Shown here: positions 9,870 through 21,857 of the stretch, piece by piece
Numbering within the stretch: the first letter of the stretch is position 1
Layout of the letters: each line of letters opens with the position of its first letter
Origin: Procambarus clarkii
Lineage: Eukaryota; Arthropoda; Malacostraca; Decapoda; Cambaridae
Direction: 5' to 3'
Assembly: GCF_040958095.1 (NCBI RefSeq)
Contig: NC_091181.1
Location: 31,208,095-31,272,094, forward strand
DNA: 64,000 nucleotides
The notes under the pieces: generated by a model
Databases searched by the model: none
The model's input: the letters and a program-made list of their open reading frames with translations, nothing else
Told to the model about the DNA's origin: nothing
Program-made: the position numbers and the translations under genes

Positions 9870-12655
9870 TTGTTCTCGCCCTTCTTACCTTTACCAGTCT
9901 CGCAGTTGTTTCCAGGCTTTAAACCCCGACACCTCCACTCCTTGTCTTTTGATCCTCTGCGATCTCAAGTTAAGGGTGTTCCTCGTGGTTCACAGACCGA
10001 TATCTCCAGCCTTCCTTCCCAGTCTTCTGCTGCAATTTGTCTTAGTGTATCTACTCCACCGCCTCCATCTTCTCTCTCCACATTTAGTCCCCATTGTTCT
10101 TCAGCCTTTCCCTATGTTTGTAACGTAAGTTTACGTGTATGTATTTAGTGGCTTAGACACAGAGATTAGTGGGTTTTTTATATTTACTGTGTCTTGGTTA
10201 CAACAGTCGGTTTGTTGGCAGTGTAGTGAAGTATCGTAGAAGTTGATACGAAGTCTGGAGCAGGGCAGAGAGCTGAGTGAGGCTCTGGGATAGAGAGCAA
10301 CTCAGATGCAGGGTGTGTGTAGAGTTTGGCGTTCTGAATGCGGGCAGAGTTGAGGAGCCGAGTGCTGGATGAAAGTATGAAAGCATGATGTGGCCGGAGT
10401 CTGGCTCTGTGTCGAGGCTGAAGCGTCCTGTGAGGGTAGGAACTGGACACATTGAGTCTTACATTGTTGTTCATGGATGCTGAAGATGTGTGGTATATCT
10501 CAAGTATCTGTACTGAACCACTCTTGGAGTTAGACTGATGATGATTGATTGATTGATCAATGAAAGTTAAGCCACTCAAGAGGTGGCACGGGCATGAATA
10601 GCCCATATGATGATGATTCACTATCGACTGCTTATATTACCAGTCCTTCACCTTGCCTGACCGTCCTCTAGCAGGTTTGGGAAGAAGTATTAACTGTACA
10701 CCTGGGAAGAGGTGTTAATTGTAATTAGTGGACTAAGTACAATTAACAGAGCCATCTCATTATCTGCACATATGCTAATGAGAATATGGAGCAAGTATAT
10801 TACTGACATAATATACTTGCTACTTGTCATTTGACATTCCCCAACAACTGTTCATCCTTCAGGTGACCTCGTGTTCGTTTTCATTCTTCCTCGCCACCTG
10901 AGACTGTAGAGCTTGTTGCACAGTACATTGTTACTGGAACAACTGTCTTGCAGTCAGAAACATAAATCTGGCTCCCCTTCTTCCTTCTTAACGGGTAAGA
11001 AAGCTTCAATCCAACCACCACTTTCCTCTTCTACTGTCTCTGCATCTCCTCTCTTATCTCAGAGGAGTAGTTAACTGACATTACTATGGAAACTTCTGCT
11101 GTCCTCGATCCAGAGCTTGCTGCCGGTTCCCTTGACCCCCCGGTGCCTTCTTCACCGGACCATGTCGCTTCATCTATGCCCCTTCCCACCGCCCTCTGGA
11201 CTATACCATCTTTTCTAGATTTACCTATACCCCCAACCAGGATTTCACTTAACCTCCTGCTGATCTTTCCTAATTTACTGTTTTTTGCCTTAGTTTTCTC
11301 TTTTTATTTTAACATTTCATCTGTTGTTGACTGTTCTTCGATGGAATATATGTGGTTTTATGCCAATTTCCATGAACTCCACCTTCCAATCTCAATTTTC
11401 ACTGCTTTGTGTACGTCTCCAGAAGCCAATGCTTGGTGTGCTCATCCTGGTCACTTCTGCAGTTGTTTTTCTCTCTCCCCCTCCAGCCTTTGTTGGGACC
11501 CCTAAGCTCTAATTCTCTCTTGGTTTGAAATAATAATATTCCATTTGTTCCACTACTTTTTCAGTTAAATGTTCATTCCTCTGCCGCCTGTAACTTTGTA
11601 AGTAAGCGAAAGAAACTGTGTATCATTTATCTCTCTCCCACATATTTCACCTTCATTTCCTGATCTTAAACACCTGTTGGACTCTGGAGCCTGTACTACT
11701 TATGGGTGGTTTGAAGTGTCAGCAAGCCCTCTAGGGCGATGATCTGACAAATACCTAAGGCCGCTTTCTTGAGCCTTTTGTCCTCTATTCTTCATTATTT
11801 CTCCAGAATTCTGGTGAACTTACTCATGTTGACTCGCTTGCATCCTTTCTTGTCTTGATCTTTCTCTTTGCCTCTCCTCTATTTATGACATGGAGGGTCC
11901 TTGATGACCTCCACAAGTGACCATTTCCCAATCCTCGTAACCTTGTTTTCTTTCTGCCCTCTTCTTTCATTCCCTCAGTGGTGGTTTGAAAAGGCTGACT
12001 GGAGTCTATTCAGTCTCCATACTATTCTTTCTGACCTATTTGACCTGCCTCTCCCTCAAGCCCTCCTTCTTTATGACATCTTATTCAATGCTGCCCTCTA
12101 CTCTATTCCTCCCATGGCTTGTGGAAGTGCATTCCCTGTTGAATTTGGACTGCTCGGGCTGTATGCTGCAAGCATCCAGCCTGAAAAGACATCAACGCCA
12201 ACAGACACCCAATTCGTTTTTGTTTCAGAGAGCAAGTGCAGTGGCTCGTAGGACTACAGTATCTGTATGGCTAAGTGTGAGTTGGAAATCTTATGTTACC
12301 GCCATTATGGCTGACACCCGCTCTTGGATCTGGAAGAAAATTTGTTCCAGACATCCTTCACCTCCATGGTTCTGTTGTGGCAGATCTGGTGTTGATCGCA
12401 AACGAACTGGATTTCCACTTTTCAACAGTTAACTTCAGTACTTATCTTCCTCTTACTTTCCTTACTCATAAATCCCTTTCAAATCCCACCCTTTTGAATT
12501 TAGCACACACCTACAGCTCTCATAAAAGGACCCACTGTATTCTTTTTTCTAAACTCAAGTCTGACTTAACCCTCTGCAGTTCTACGGTGGCAGGTTCAAA
12601 TAACATTCATTATGAGATGTTCTGTCATCTGCCACTTTTCACTATTTGGTGAATA
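9870..12655 (+). pseudogene. Decayed LINE: proline/serine-rich ORF1-like part, endonuclease and start of RT
   Basis: An open proline/serine-rich segment at 9870-10148 and another at 11086-11320 look like ORF1 debris, separated by other repeats at 10150-10690. From about 11323 VLRWNICGFMP resembles the start of an apurinic endonuclease domain. CLDLSLCLSS and SDHFPILVT (about 11850-11945) match its C-terminal SDH motif. RRTTVSVWLSVSWKSYV and KSDLTLCSSTVAGSNNIHYE near 12250-12620 correspond to the linker and RT entry (usual consensus AxGPDGIxY). Many stops and shifts show it is dead. Element boundaries are approximate, and the ORF1 link is inference. Confidence 0.6.
10535..10605 (+). repeat. Copy of the gcacgggcatgaatagccc repeat
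   Basis: A gattgattgattgatcaatg lead is followed by ggtggcacgggcatgaatag, as at 2828. It sits between two parts of the LINE-like sequence, consistent with a later insertion. Confidence 0.7.
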
Positions 12656-14774
12656 TCTATAATCATATTCAAGAGACATTGCCAGTCATTGAGGACTGGC
12701 TTGACTGGCTTAACATTTTTAGTTTTCAATATATAAAATTAAGGTAAAATAATACAGAACTGCCGGTTTTTTCTTTATTCCGAGTGTAGGAAGGTCAGTG
12801 TGAAAAGCCAAGAGAGGGTCACCTCCTAGACTTGCAAAAAGGATTAATCTAATTGTTTTACAAAGTTTTGAAGAACGACACCAAAACCTCCACAATTAAA
12901 AAAAAATTGACAAAAGTGTTTAAATTTGATCCACCTTATATAACATGGATGTAAATATAAATAAAAGAACTATAAAATGTTTGGGATTAGTGCACTTCAG
13001 ATACTAAGTAATGGAAATAATATCCATTAAATAATTCTTCTTAAATGAGAAGACTTAAGTCCAAGTGTGGTAAACCCTCAAGATCAATATGAGCTACACA
13101 GTTACCGCTATGCAGCGGTCAAGCTACACTCATTGCATATCACTCATCACCAGAGCCCTATTATGGCAGGTTGAACAGAAGCCACATATAAGCAACCCCA
13201 TCTTTACTGGCACACTCACACTACTGGAAGAATGAACACTGAGGAGCAATAAAGGTAGCTTATGATTCAACCTGGTGATGATTGGAAGCAATGGATGTAG
13301 CAACACAATGGTTGGGTACACACCCAGTACAGCCCACAATACATAGTATTGTTATGTCGCGCTTCACTCCAGCCAACATTGAAAGTGTGATTCTGCTAGG
13401 TTTGTATACATACCAACCTCATTAAAGCTCACCAGTGAAAGTACTGCAGTAATAACTTTCACAAAAATGTGAACCTGAGGTGATCAAACATCACAAAACC
13501 AAACCACAGCCAGATATCACACTTTCTGGTGGCTTCCTTACACACACACACGTTGCATAAAAGAGAGAAAGGGTAGCAAAATAAAAAAAATTCATATGTA
13601 ATAATAGAAACATTCTATCTTCATAACAAAAATAATCTGTTCCACCTGATAGGTTTGTGCCAACTCACTCATCCTATTAATTACTCTCAATGACTAAGAG
13701 TCTTGCGGCTCACCAAAACATCAACTATCAACACTAATTACAAACCTCTTCCTTTATGGTTCAACTTTCAACTAATAGCATTATCATTCCTCTTCCATGT
13801 CAAATGATTCCCTGATAATTCTTTAATTAAGAATACTATCAGTATCTAGATGCTGAGCAAATCGTTTCATGTAACTAGTGGTACAAGCCTCAAGCTGAGC
13901 CAGCATAGCACCAGGGAAAAAAAAAAAAAGTGTATCCAACTCGATAACGGTGCTGGGTCGACTGGAAGCCATGGCACCTTATGGCACTCGCTAACATGGG
14001 CTGTTGAGTCCTCCTGCTAACAAACTGGTTGTTGGTAACACAATAGTTCATACTATACTGTACATACTGAAAGGGCGCCATTCCTATATATTGCAGTGAC
14101 TAACTTAGCAAGAGAGCTCCAGCCACGTTCTCCAGTCTGTCCATAAGACACTGTGGGACACTCCAATTACACTTAAAAGAACAGAAGAACCATAACCGAA
14201 GCTTGTCATCCTGAACTAAAGTGTAGCAATCGCAGCAGTGCTAGTACCAAAGTAATATATATACTACTGTCAAATTGAACAAGCAGTAATTATCTACAGG
14301 CATGGTAAACATTCATGTACTCTTGTAAATGCAACCACAAAGACAATGGCTTTCACTTGCCAATGTTGAAAAACAGTCATTCTAATTATATTCCTGCTCA
14401 TTGAGTAATATATACAATCCTACACATATAAACCACTTTCTGATCCCAATTTTTTGTTGAAACATTTTACATTACTAACTTGAATATTTACATTAATACT
14501 ATCAGCCTCACTCAATGTTTAAATTTCTAAGTACATTTAACTATCACACTTCTCTGAACTACAATAAATATTACCAATATCTTGGAATGAATTTTAAGAA
14601 TTTAAATTAGTTTTACTGAAATCAAATATTTATTTTGCATTAATAAAGAGCAATGTGAATGTAAACACTGCACAACTGGGAATTGCCATTATCCTGGTTA
14701 TAACACACACACACACATGCTGCAGTTGTGAGCCTGATGATATGCACCAGTAGTTTATTTACAGTGTGCTAACT
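12656..14774. other. AT-rich region downstream of Regnase, no gene seen
   Basis: No open frame here has recognisable coding content and no repeat family is obvious. Part of it may be the Regnase 3' UTR, which would be transcribed on the minus strand. A short (CA)n occurs at about 14704-14716. Confidence 0.5.
14629..14634 (-). terminator. Candidate Regnase poly(A) signal (AATAAA)
   Basis: On the minus strand AATAAA lies about 140 bases after the stop codon. Another AATAAA (14759-14754) is only 16 bases after it and less likely. The AT-rich DNA down to about 12.7 kb could hold a longer 3' UTR, as is common for this family, but nothing here fixes its end. Confidence 0.3.
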
Positions 14775-16411
14775 TCACGACTGATTGCCACTTAGATGAC
14801 TTAGAAGTGTGGCACATAACTGCTTTGCATCCGTTTCCTCAGGATATCTAGCTAAGACAGCACGCACTTGAGCTACAGGAAACAATTGTGATAAATTATA
14901 AAATATACGTAAACGTGCATCCTCATGACTGGAGGCAGCAGTTGGAAGGGAACTGGAAAACCCAGCTGAGAGAGGAGAGGATCCACACACTGGGGCACCC
15001 TGAGACTGGTGACCCACTCCTGACTGTGATAGCTGTTGGGGAGACATTGGGCGCGACCCAACAGGCCCAGGGTTACAAGACAAAATATAACTACATATTT
15101 TCTGGGGGTCAGTTTCTTCTGGATACATTGCCAAGACAGCTCTAACCTGAGCCTCTGGGAATAGGTTTGATAGATGATAAAAAACATGTAAACGAGCATC
15201 CTCATGACTTGTAGGATTAGAGAAATTTGAAGAGAATCCCACTGGTTGCTGTCGTGGAGACACACTTGGCGAGTGATGATGAACCGGACCTTGTTGGGGA
15301 GACATTGGCCTAGAACCAATTGGTCCTGGTGAAGGAGCACTTGGGCCAGGGCTTACACTATGCGGAGGTCCCAAAGTTTGGAATTGTGGTAAACGTCCCA
15401 ACTGCTCTTCAAAAACATCTGGGAAAAAATGTGAGTCACTACTACTGTACACATTTAGCCTTGTATCAGATGTGGAATTTAAGCGTGTAATTTGTGGTGG
15501 TCCAGGAGATGCCTGTTGCTGATGGCCACCCCAGATTGGGTCTGGAGCAGATGCAAAGCGTGTTACATGAGGATGGGAATATGTGGGATATAAATGAGGT
15601 GGCAAAGAAACCATATGCTTGGCACTCTCTTGTGATGAATGACGGGCAAGAGGTGGGTGCATCCCTGCTGGTAGCTGCTCACGGCTTCCATATGGTGACG
15701 AATATCCAGGAGAGACACGTCCTGTCATGCCACTTGCCACTTGAGAGAAGGCTAATGCTTCATTATCACGATTCATGGTTCTACTTGGAGAACCCTGTCC
15801 TGTTGTCTGCTGTTGTTGCTGACCAGAACCGGCAAGGGGAAAGTGCTCTGGAGCTGGTTCTCTAAAGCCAACTATCTTGTACAGGCGAGAATCATATGCT
15901 GGATTAAGTGTAAGTTGACGCTGCAGCTTCCTGTGAGGATTATCAGATGCAGCAGGATCTGGATCAGACATTTGTTTTGTGAGAGAGAGATGAGAGCCAT
16001 ACATTTGGGAAGGGCTTTGAGGAGGTGCCCCTTGTTGGCTAGTCATAGCCCTCATTGGTAGTTCATTTCCTTGATCCTTCCACCAAGTCGATGCTCCATA
16101 GCTAGGTTGAGTGCTCTGGGAGGAATATATATGATAGAGAGAGGAATCACTCTTAAACATAGTTGAAGAACGCAGTGGATCAAGTGGGCGTGTATCCATG
16201 TGCGGGGGCATGAGGTGGTGGTGCGAGTGTGAAGAAGCAGATGACGTGCTGGGTCCCAGATCATGTGTTGGAGTCTCTTGAGTAAGAGCAGAAGGCAGAG
16301 TGAGGGACACTGATGGCACTATAGACTGTGTACGTGCTAGTGGTTTTTTGGTTACATCAGATTCTGCAATACCCACTGGAAGTGATAAACTCTTCAAACG
16401 GAGACCTTCGC
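14775..16411 (-). CDS. ZC3H12: Regnase/ZC3H12-family, terminal exon with low-complexity linker and duplicated C-terminal domain
   Basis: After the acceptor ttcttttcag|gcgaag, this 1637-nt exon encodes residues 597-1141 and a TGA at 14777-14775. It is mostly a Ser/Pro/Gln/His-rich linker, probably disordered. Within it are the repeated family-like segments RKLQRQLTLNPAYDSRLYKI and TRFASAPDPIWG. It ends with two copies of the three-helix C-terminal domain, each starting SHEDARL: residues 998-1041 (15209-15078) and 1091-1134 (14930-14799). Copies share LFPxAQVRAVLAxYPEETD. Each is preceded by an SRPMSPQQ linker, so the duplication is larger than the domain. Vertebrate Regnases carry one such domain. 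With the two upstream exons the frame totals 3426 nt, exactly 1142 codons. Confidence 0.94.
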
Positions 16412-18575
16412 CTGAAAAGAAAAAATATTTATACTGTAAATGACAACTTAAAATAATAGATGCAATTAAATACTCATCTTAATAAATCATATTAAAAGGA
16501 AATCAAATCATTAATATGGTACAGTATAGGCAAACATTAACCAATGAGGAGTGAATAAAAAATAAAGTGCACTTCAATTATAGTATAACTTGGTAGCAAT
16601 AAAAAAGAAGGTTGCATAACCATTGAATTAGCATGAAATATTGAACCTGATCCACGTTATCGGTAAACTATACAATGAGTAGCTAACTGTATTAAACTGA
16701 GATCTGTTAAACATATAATCCCTGAACTATATGTTTAACACATCTCTAACCCTGTCCATAGAGGACAGAAGAAAATGTATATATGCTGGTTAGCATTGTA
16801 AATGTGTGGCCACGTCTGTGATAGGAAAAAAAAACAGTAATAGCCTGTGCTACTTAGTAATTGAAATATGGTACAGTAATTTCAAAGTGCCATATGAGAG
16901 AGACAATTGAACAAGATCAGCTGGCTTGTAATGGAAATGTGGGCCTGCAGCCCACATTTCTTTTTCATCTGTAAACTATTTTTATTAAAAATTCCCTATG
17001 ACTACCTCAACAGGCTGTGCTTACTTTGTCCCATGCATGTAATGCGATTACATTTACATCGGACTAGCGGAACAATTCTAACCATTCACCTTTCTCAGCA
17101 TAAACACTCAGCTAGGCAATCTACTGCAATATTTCTGCACATTAATTATGTCAACCATACATCAACTGGGACTCATTGAAATGCATTACTTACAGCTGAC
17201 ACCTAGATTCATATTTCACCCAATTTACATAGGCATATCCAGTCATAAAGAAGCTTAACCAATTCTTTCCACATTGGTCACTGTTCCAGTACTCTTAACA
17301 CCTGCCACAGCCTCTTTTTAAACTAGATCCATTTTTAATACCTAAAATCACTGACGAGTGTAAACTATTAGTTGAAGACTAAACCACACACAAGAAAATG
17401 TGAAGACGATGATGTTTTGGTTCATCCTGGACCATTATTAAGTAGATTGTGATGGGAGCGAGGTTCTTATTGTTTTGGATTCTGCCCTGAACAAAAAAGT
17501 TCAAAGTAGCACAGGCTATGGTGAGCCCATAATTTAGGGAGCAAGGGAGGCACGGGCTTTAAGAAAGGCAAGAGAGGTGAGGAGGAGAAAGCCTCCTTGG
17601 GAAGCCATGAGGAAGCCTCCTTGCTTCTCTCTTGCCTTAATACCCCATGCTTCCCTTGCTCCCATTACGGGCTATTCATGCCCGTGCCACCTTTAGGGTG
17701 GCTTAATCTTTATCAATCAATCGCTCCCATCACAATCAACTTTATAATGGTCCAGGATGGACTGAAACATCATCGTCTCTTCATTTTCTTGTCTGTGGTT
17801 TAGTCTTCATATCCTTAGCCACATTATTATGACTCATCATCTGCATAAACTGCCAATATTAGTTGTTAGCTAGCAAGTATAAACTTAGTTGTTTTGTTTT
17901 TGCACCTCTGCCCTACATTATCTGGACATTTTGTTAATGTGGTTAGGGGGTCGAGTGTCCTGTAATTATATTTTCTTCATGTCCTCTAAATATTGCAATT
18001 CTGATGACCATCACTTGTTTTCCCAATACTGGCAGTTTAAATTCATCAGTCTGTTCCTAATTTCTCAGTTTTTTTATGTAATCCTTTGCATCCACATTCA
18101 ATATAGAATAACTTTAACGTTTCCGTCCCAATAAATATGAATAATTTTCTTTTCTCAATTATGAATAAGTTCCAGACTGTTGTACCATTGTTATAGTTCA
18201 ATATATTATACATCCTCTTATATGCTTTTTCTGCTCCTTAGTTTTCGACCTGTCATGAACAGGGCCTTTGTTTACTCGCCATACATTGTCTCGCTTTTAT
18301 TCTCTGTTTGATCTCACCGTCTTATGACTTATTTTCACGTCCTGTTCTTATAATATTCATATCCTCCCTCCCTCGTTATACTGTTATTTGCAGTCTGTCT
18401 TCTGACGATGAATACGTAAGAGTGTTAGAAAGCACTAAGTGTCTTAAGATGGCATCAAAATAATAAGAAAATTCATTACCTTTGACATTTTTGTATTTTA
18501 TATTTATAATATATAAAAGCAGCTAGTTACTACATAGTGAAATACTAACACTGTAAAAATTGTGTAACATATTAC
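16412..18575 (-). other. Regnase second intron
   Basis: This 2164-nt intron has a gtaata donor and a ttttcag acceptor. It contains inverted fragments of two dispersed repeats near 17506-17728 (the gctatggtgagccc and gcacgggcatgaatagccc families). Otherwise it is AT-rich sequence in which I see nothing coding. Confidence 0.85.
17506..17728. repeat. Two dispersed-repeat fragments in the Regnase intron
   Basis: The fragment agtagcacaggctatggtg at 17506 belongs to the 2762 family. The fragment gggctattcatgcccgtgcc through ggcttaatctttatcaatca at 17665-17728 is an inverted member of the 2828 family. Between them lies an imperfect inverted repeat (gcaagggag...ctcccttgc). Confidence 0.7.
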
Positions 18576-19192
18576 CTGGTGATGAGTCTCTGCTTTTGGC
18601 CTTATTTTGGTAGTGCTTCTGTACTTGTTCTTGCAGTCGTTCTGTCACAGACTTCAATGGTGCAGTACCTCGCTCTGGGTGCATATATTTGCATTTGTTA
18701 CCATAAGTACATTTACGACCATATGGACATAGTGCTTGTTTGTCTCGAGTACTTCGTCGTAGGAAGACATCTAGTGTGGGTCCACTTCTTCCTAGAGGGT
18801 CATCAGGAGGTACGAAGCGACCATTGACCCAAGAGTACATGAGTAAACTCTCTTCTATTACCCGTCGGAAGGCCTGGGATTCTGCAGCCAGATCACGATA
18901 GTTGTCGTTGCTGACGACAACACCGCCGGAAGTCACAGCCTCTTTGAGGATGTAGCGGTCATCGTAGGAGACAATGCGTTTGCCGCCACATACCCTGGAA
19001 GGCGTAAACACCAAGATACGTTCTCGTTCGAGTTCCAGTAGAACATCTTGATCCACGATGGGTGTGTCCCACCGAGGCGCCTCCTTCCTCCAGGAGGGCA
19101 CGAAGACTGTGATCTCGGTGTGTCCGCGGGCACGGAACCAGTCCACACACACGCGCAGGCCGCTGCACGAGAACGTCGTCTTGTTTCCATGA
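18576..19192 (-). CDS. ZC3H12: Regnase/ZC3H12-family, PIN nuclease core and CCCH zinc-finger exon
   Basis: This 617-nt exon gives residues 391-597. It completes the family signature across the splice as [14 protein letters not shown]. The PIN/NYN fold follows, with the catalytic pair in SYDDRY (Asp468, Asp469) and the fourth acid in SNDNYRD (Asp487). All four metal-binding acids of the family are present, so the enzyme is predicted to be active. The [19 protein letters not shown] segment is typical of the family. The zinc finger is [17 protein letters not shown] (C-x5-C-x5-C-x3-H, residues 546-562). The acceptor is ttctttcag|tcatgg and the donor ccag|gtaata, one base into a Gly codon. Spacing, phases and motif order all match the ZC3H12 family. 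Confidence 0.96.
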
Positions 19193-21605
19193 CTGAAAGA
19201 AGAACAAAACATTAGCCAAGGTTCTATTAATCTGAAATTTCAGTTACACAAAATAATTTTTTATTAAGCATTGTACGCTTGAATTATAATTTTGGTTATG
19301 TGAAGATACTTATACGACAACCATTTACGAAGACAGGACACCACAAGCGTAGCTTTCATCCTGTAACTACACTTAGGTAATTACACATTATATATGAGAA
19401 GTGCAATCAAGTTACCAAAATTCATGGTAAAGAAACACCTGAAATAATTGAAGGATATATTTGCTGTAACGTATCGTTGCGCTTTGGACCATCTTCAGGT
19501 AAATAATGAGGTACAATTCTAGGTTAATACACACGTTAAAGGGTTGAAGGAGTATGGGGGCAATTAAACATAGGGTAAGGGATCGGGTGATACGATAAGG
19601 GTAAGGTGGATAGGCCAATCAAACATAGGGTATGCCAAATCATGTGTGCGTGTGTGAGAGAGGGGAGGGGGGGTGAGGCCAAGAGAGAGAGGGGTGGGGG
19701 AGAGGCAGTCTGGACTCAGCAGCTGCTGTACCACAGCAAACATGTGAGCCACACTGCCTCACCAGGGACCTAACCCCCCCTTCCCCTGCGCCAGGTAAAC
19801 CAGCCCTTCTACCACCTGCCGCTACGGTACATAACTGCAGTGACACGACATAGAAAGCGGATGTAGACTTTCCCTCGCCAGCGGTGGTGTTCAAGGGGCC
19901 TCTCTATCTGGGCGGAGGACGGCGCCACGCCACACCGCATCCGTCTTCCACCACCATGGTGGTAATAGCCAAAACACATGGCAGGTTGCGTAGCCTCACT
20001 CACACGTATTCAACTGAATCTTATCTATACTGAGTGCACCATGAGGTCCGCCCAGCCACCAGCACTAGTGCAACGCTATCGTCTGCCTTCTCTCAAACAC
20101 CCTAAAATTCATGAGGGGTTTGAACCTCATGCACCCTCTAATTCTAAAATATAACATTATATATAAAACGAGGAATAAAATGTGTATGTGTTCCAAACTG
20201 ATAAACAAAATAATACTAAAGTAGAGCGCACATGAATGTCCCTGTAAACAACATTGACGCCCTGTTCACTTGAGACAGTTGAGCGAGTCCCAGTTGTGTC
20301 GGGGTACATTTTTGTTGTTGTTTGGGGCAGGGGAAGTAAGGAGGATGAAGAGGCATAGACGAAGGGAAAAGTTTGGAAATGGGAAGTATAGTACGAGTTA
20401 TAATAGCAGGTCTTCCTATTTGGGAGGGAGGGGGGGGGATGTTGCACATACTGCGATGCCAGCATGTTCACATAGTATGAGTGACGCTGCTCGATACTCA
20501 CCCTTCAGCGGTGATATTTAACCTTCCCGGTTTGGTGCCTTCTTTTGATAATTACTTAAACACTTAACTACAGTATAATTCTAGATCGGATGCTGTAGCA
20601 GGCTACTCACTAGAGATAATTCAAGGGGTAGGATGAGGGGGGGAAGGAGGCCCAGGATTGGAAGTGGGGTGTGGGGAACAAGGAGGGGGTGCAATTGGAT
20701 TAGAAGCGTAGGGGGGTGCAAAGTTTGAGTGGCTAGTGAGGGGATGCTAGTTGACGAGGGTGGTAGAGATACGCTAGTAGAGAAGGGTGGGGGGAGGCGG
20801 TGGATCTAGGATGGAAGGGGAGCAGGAGAATGTTTGGTGGCGGCGGCCATATCCTGGTTGTGAGGGTCGGGTATGCTGGAGAGAGTGAGAGTGAGGGGGG
20901 GGGGGGGGGGGTGAGATAGAGAGGGGCGCCCCGCCAACACCACCACCACCCACTATTATACACCACCCACTATTATAACCACCCGCCACTATTAAGAACA
21001 CCACCTACAGTCTATTATCCATAGCAAATCGTCAATATGGCAATGTTTCAGTAACAGTTATCAGGTCTAAACACTATCACCAGCCTCCATCACAGGCACC
21101 TATACGCACTATTTTTCCCTTCATTTTCTTTATTAAGCACCCCCATGTGCAGGCAAGAAATGGCTACATCCTATGGCGATGTTACCGCAACATGGGCCAA
21201 GCCGGCTACCGTTCATATCTTACCGTTACTCATTCCTGTTAACAGATGGTCGCTTGCTACACCGCTTGACGAGAACCACCCCCCGTTATTTCTGTCTGCC
21301 ACTAGCCAAACATATTTTATTTTTAATATACACAAGTGGATAAATTTGTGGCCCTCGTTAGCCGCCTTAGCTCCTGTTTTCGCTGGAACACGACCCGTCA
21401 ATCGGTTTACAACTGTGTTAAAAAAAAAGGCCCCAATTACTGTCGGAGGAAAATCGCTGGCAAAAAGCGGGGCGAGTGTGCCATCACGAGGTGTTGGTTA
21501 TGCAACTCAAATGTCAGGTGAACAAGAAATAAAAACAAACGTTGCAGTACTATTAAGAGTACTGGCCAAAAAAAAAAAAAAATCCAGGTATTACCCCTCC
21601 CCTTT

Positions 21606-21722
21606 GGGAGCCGGTGGCTGAGCGGACAGTACACTGGACGCGTGATCCTGTGGTCCCGGGTTCGATCCCAGGCGCCGGCGATATACGATGGGCAGAGTTT
21701 CTTTCACCCTGATGCCACTGCT
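21606..21722 (+). mobile_element. tRNA-derived SINE
   Basis: The head folds as a tRNA: acceptor arm gccggtg pairs with cgccggc and the T arm holds gggttcgatccca. The anticodon loop cgcgtga puts CGT in the anticodon position. A non-tRNA body follows (atgggcagagtttctttcac) and runs into the microsatellite at 21734. The body shares gggcaaagtttctttcaccc with the SINE at 46896-47069. Confidence 0.75.
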
Positions 21723-21733
21723 ATTTTTTTTAT

Positions 21734-21857
<124 letters not shown>

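Noticed and set aside
14873-15340. 155-codon minus frame inside the last Regnase exon
   Set aside because: Shadow of the true frame that encodes the duplicated C-terminal domain.
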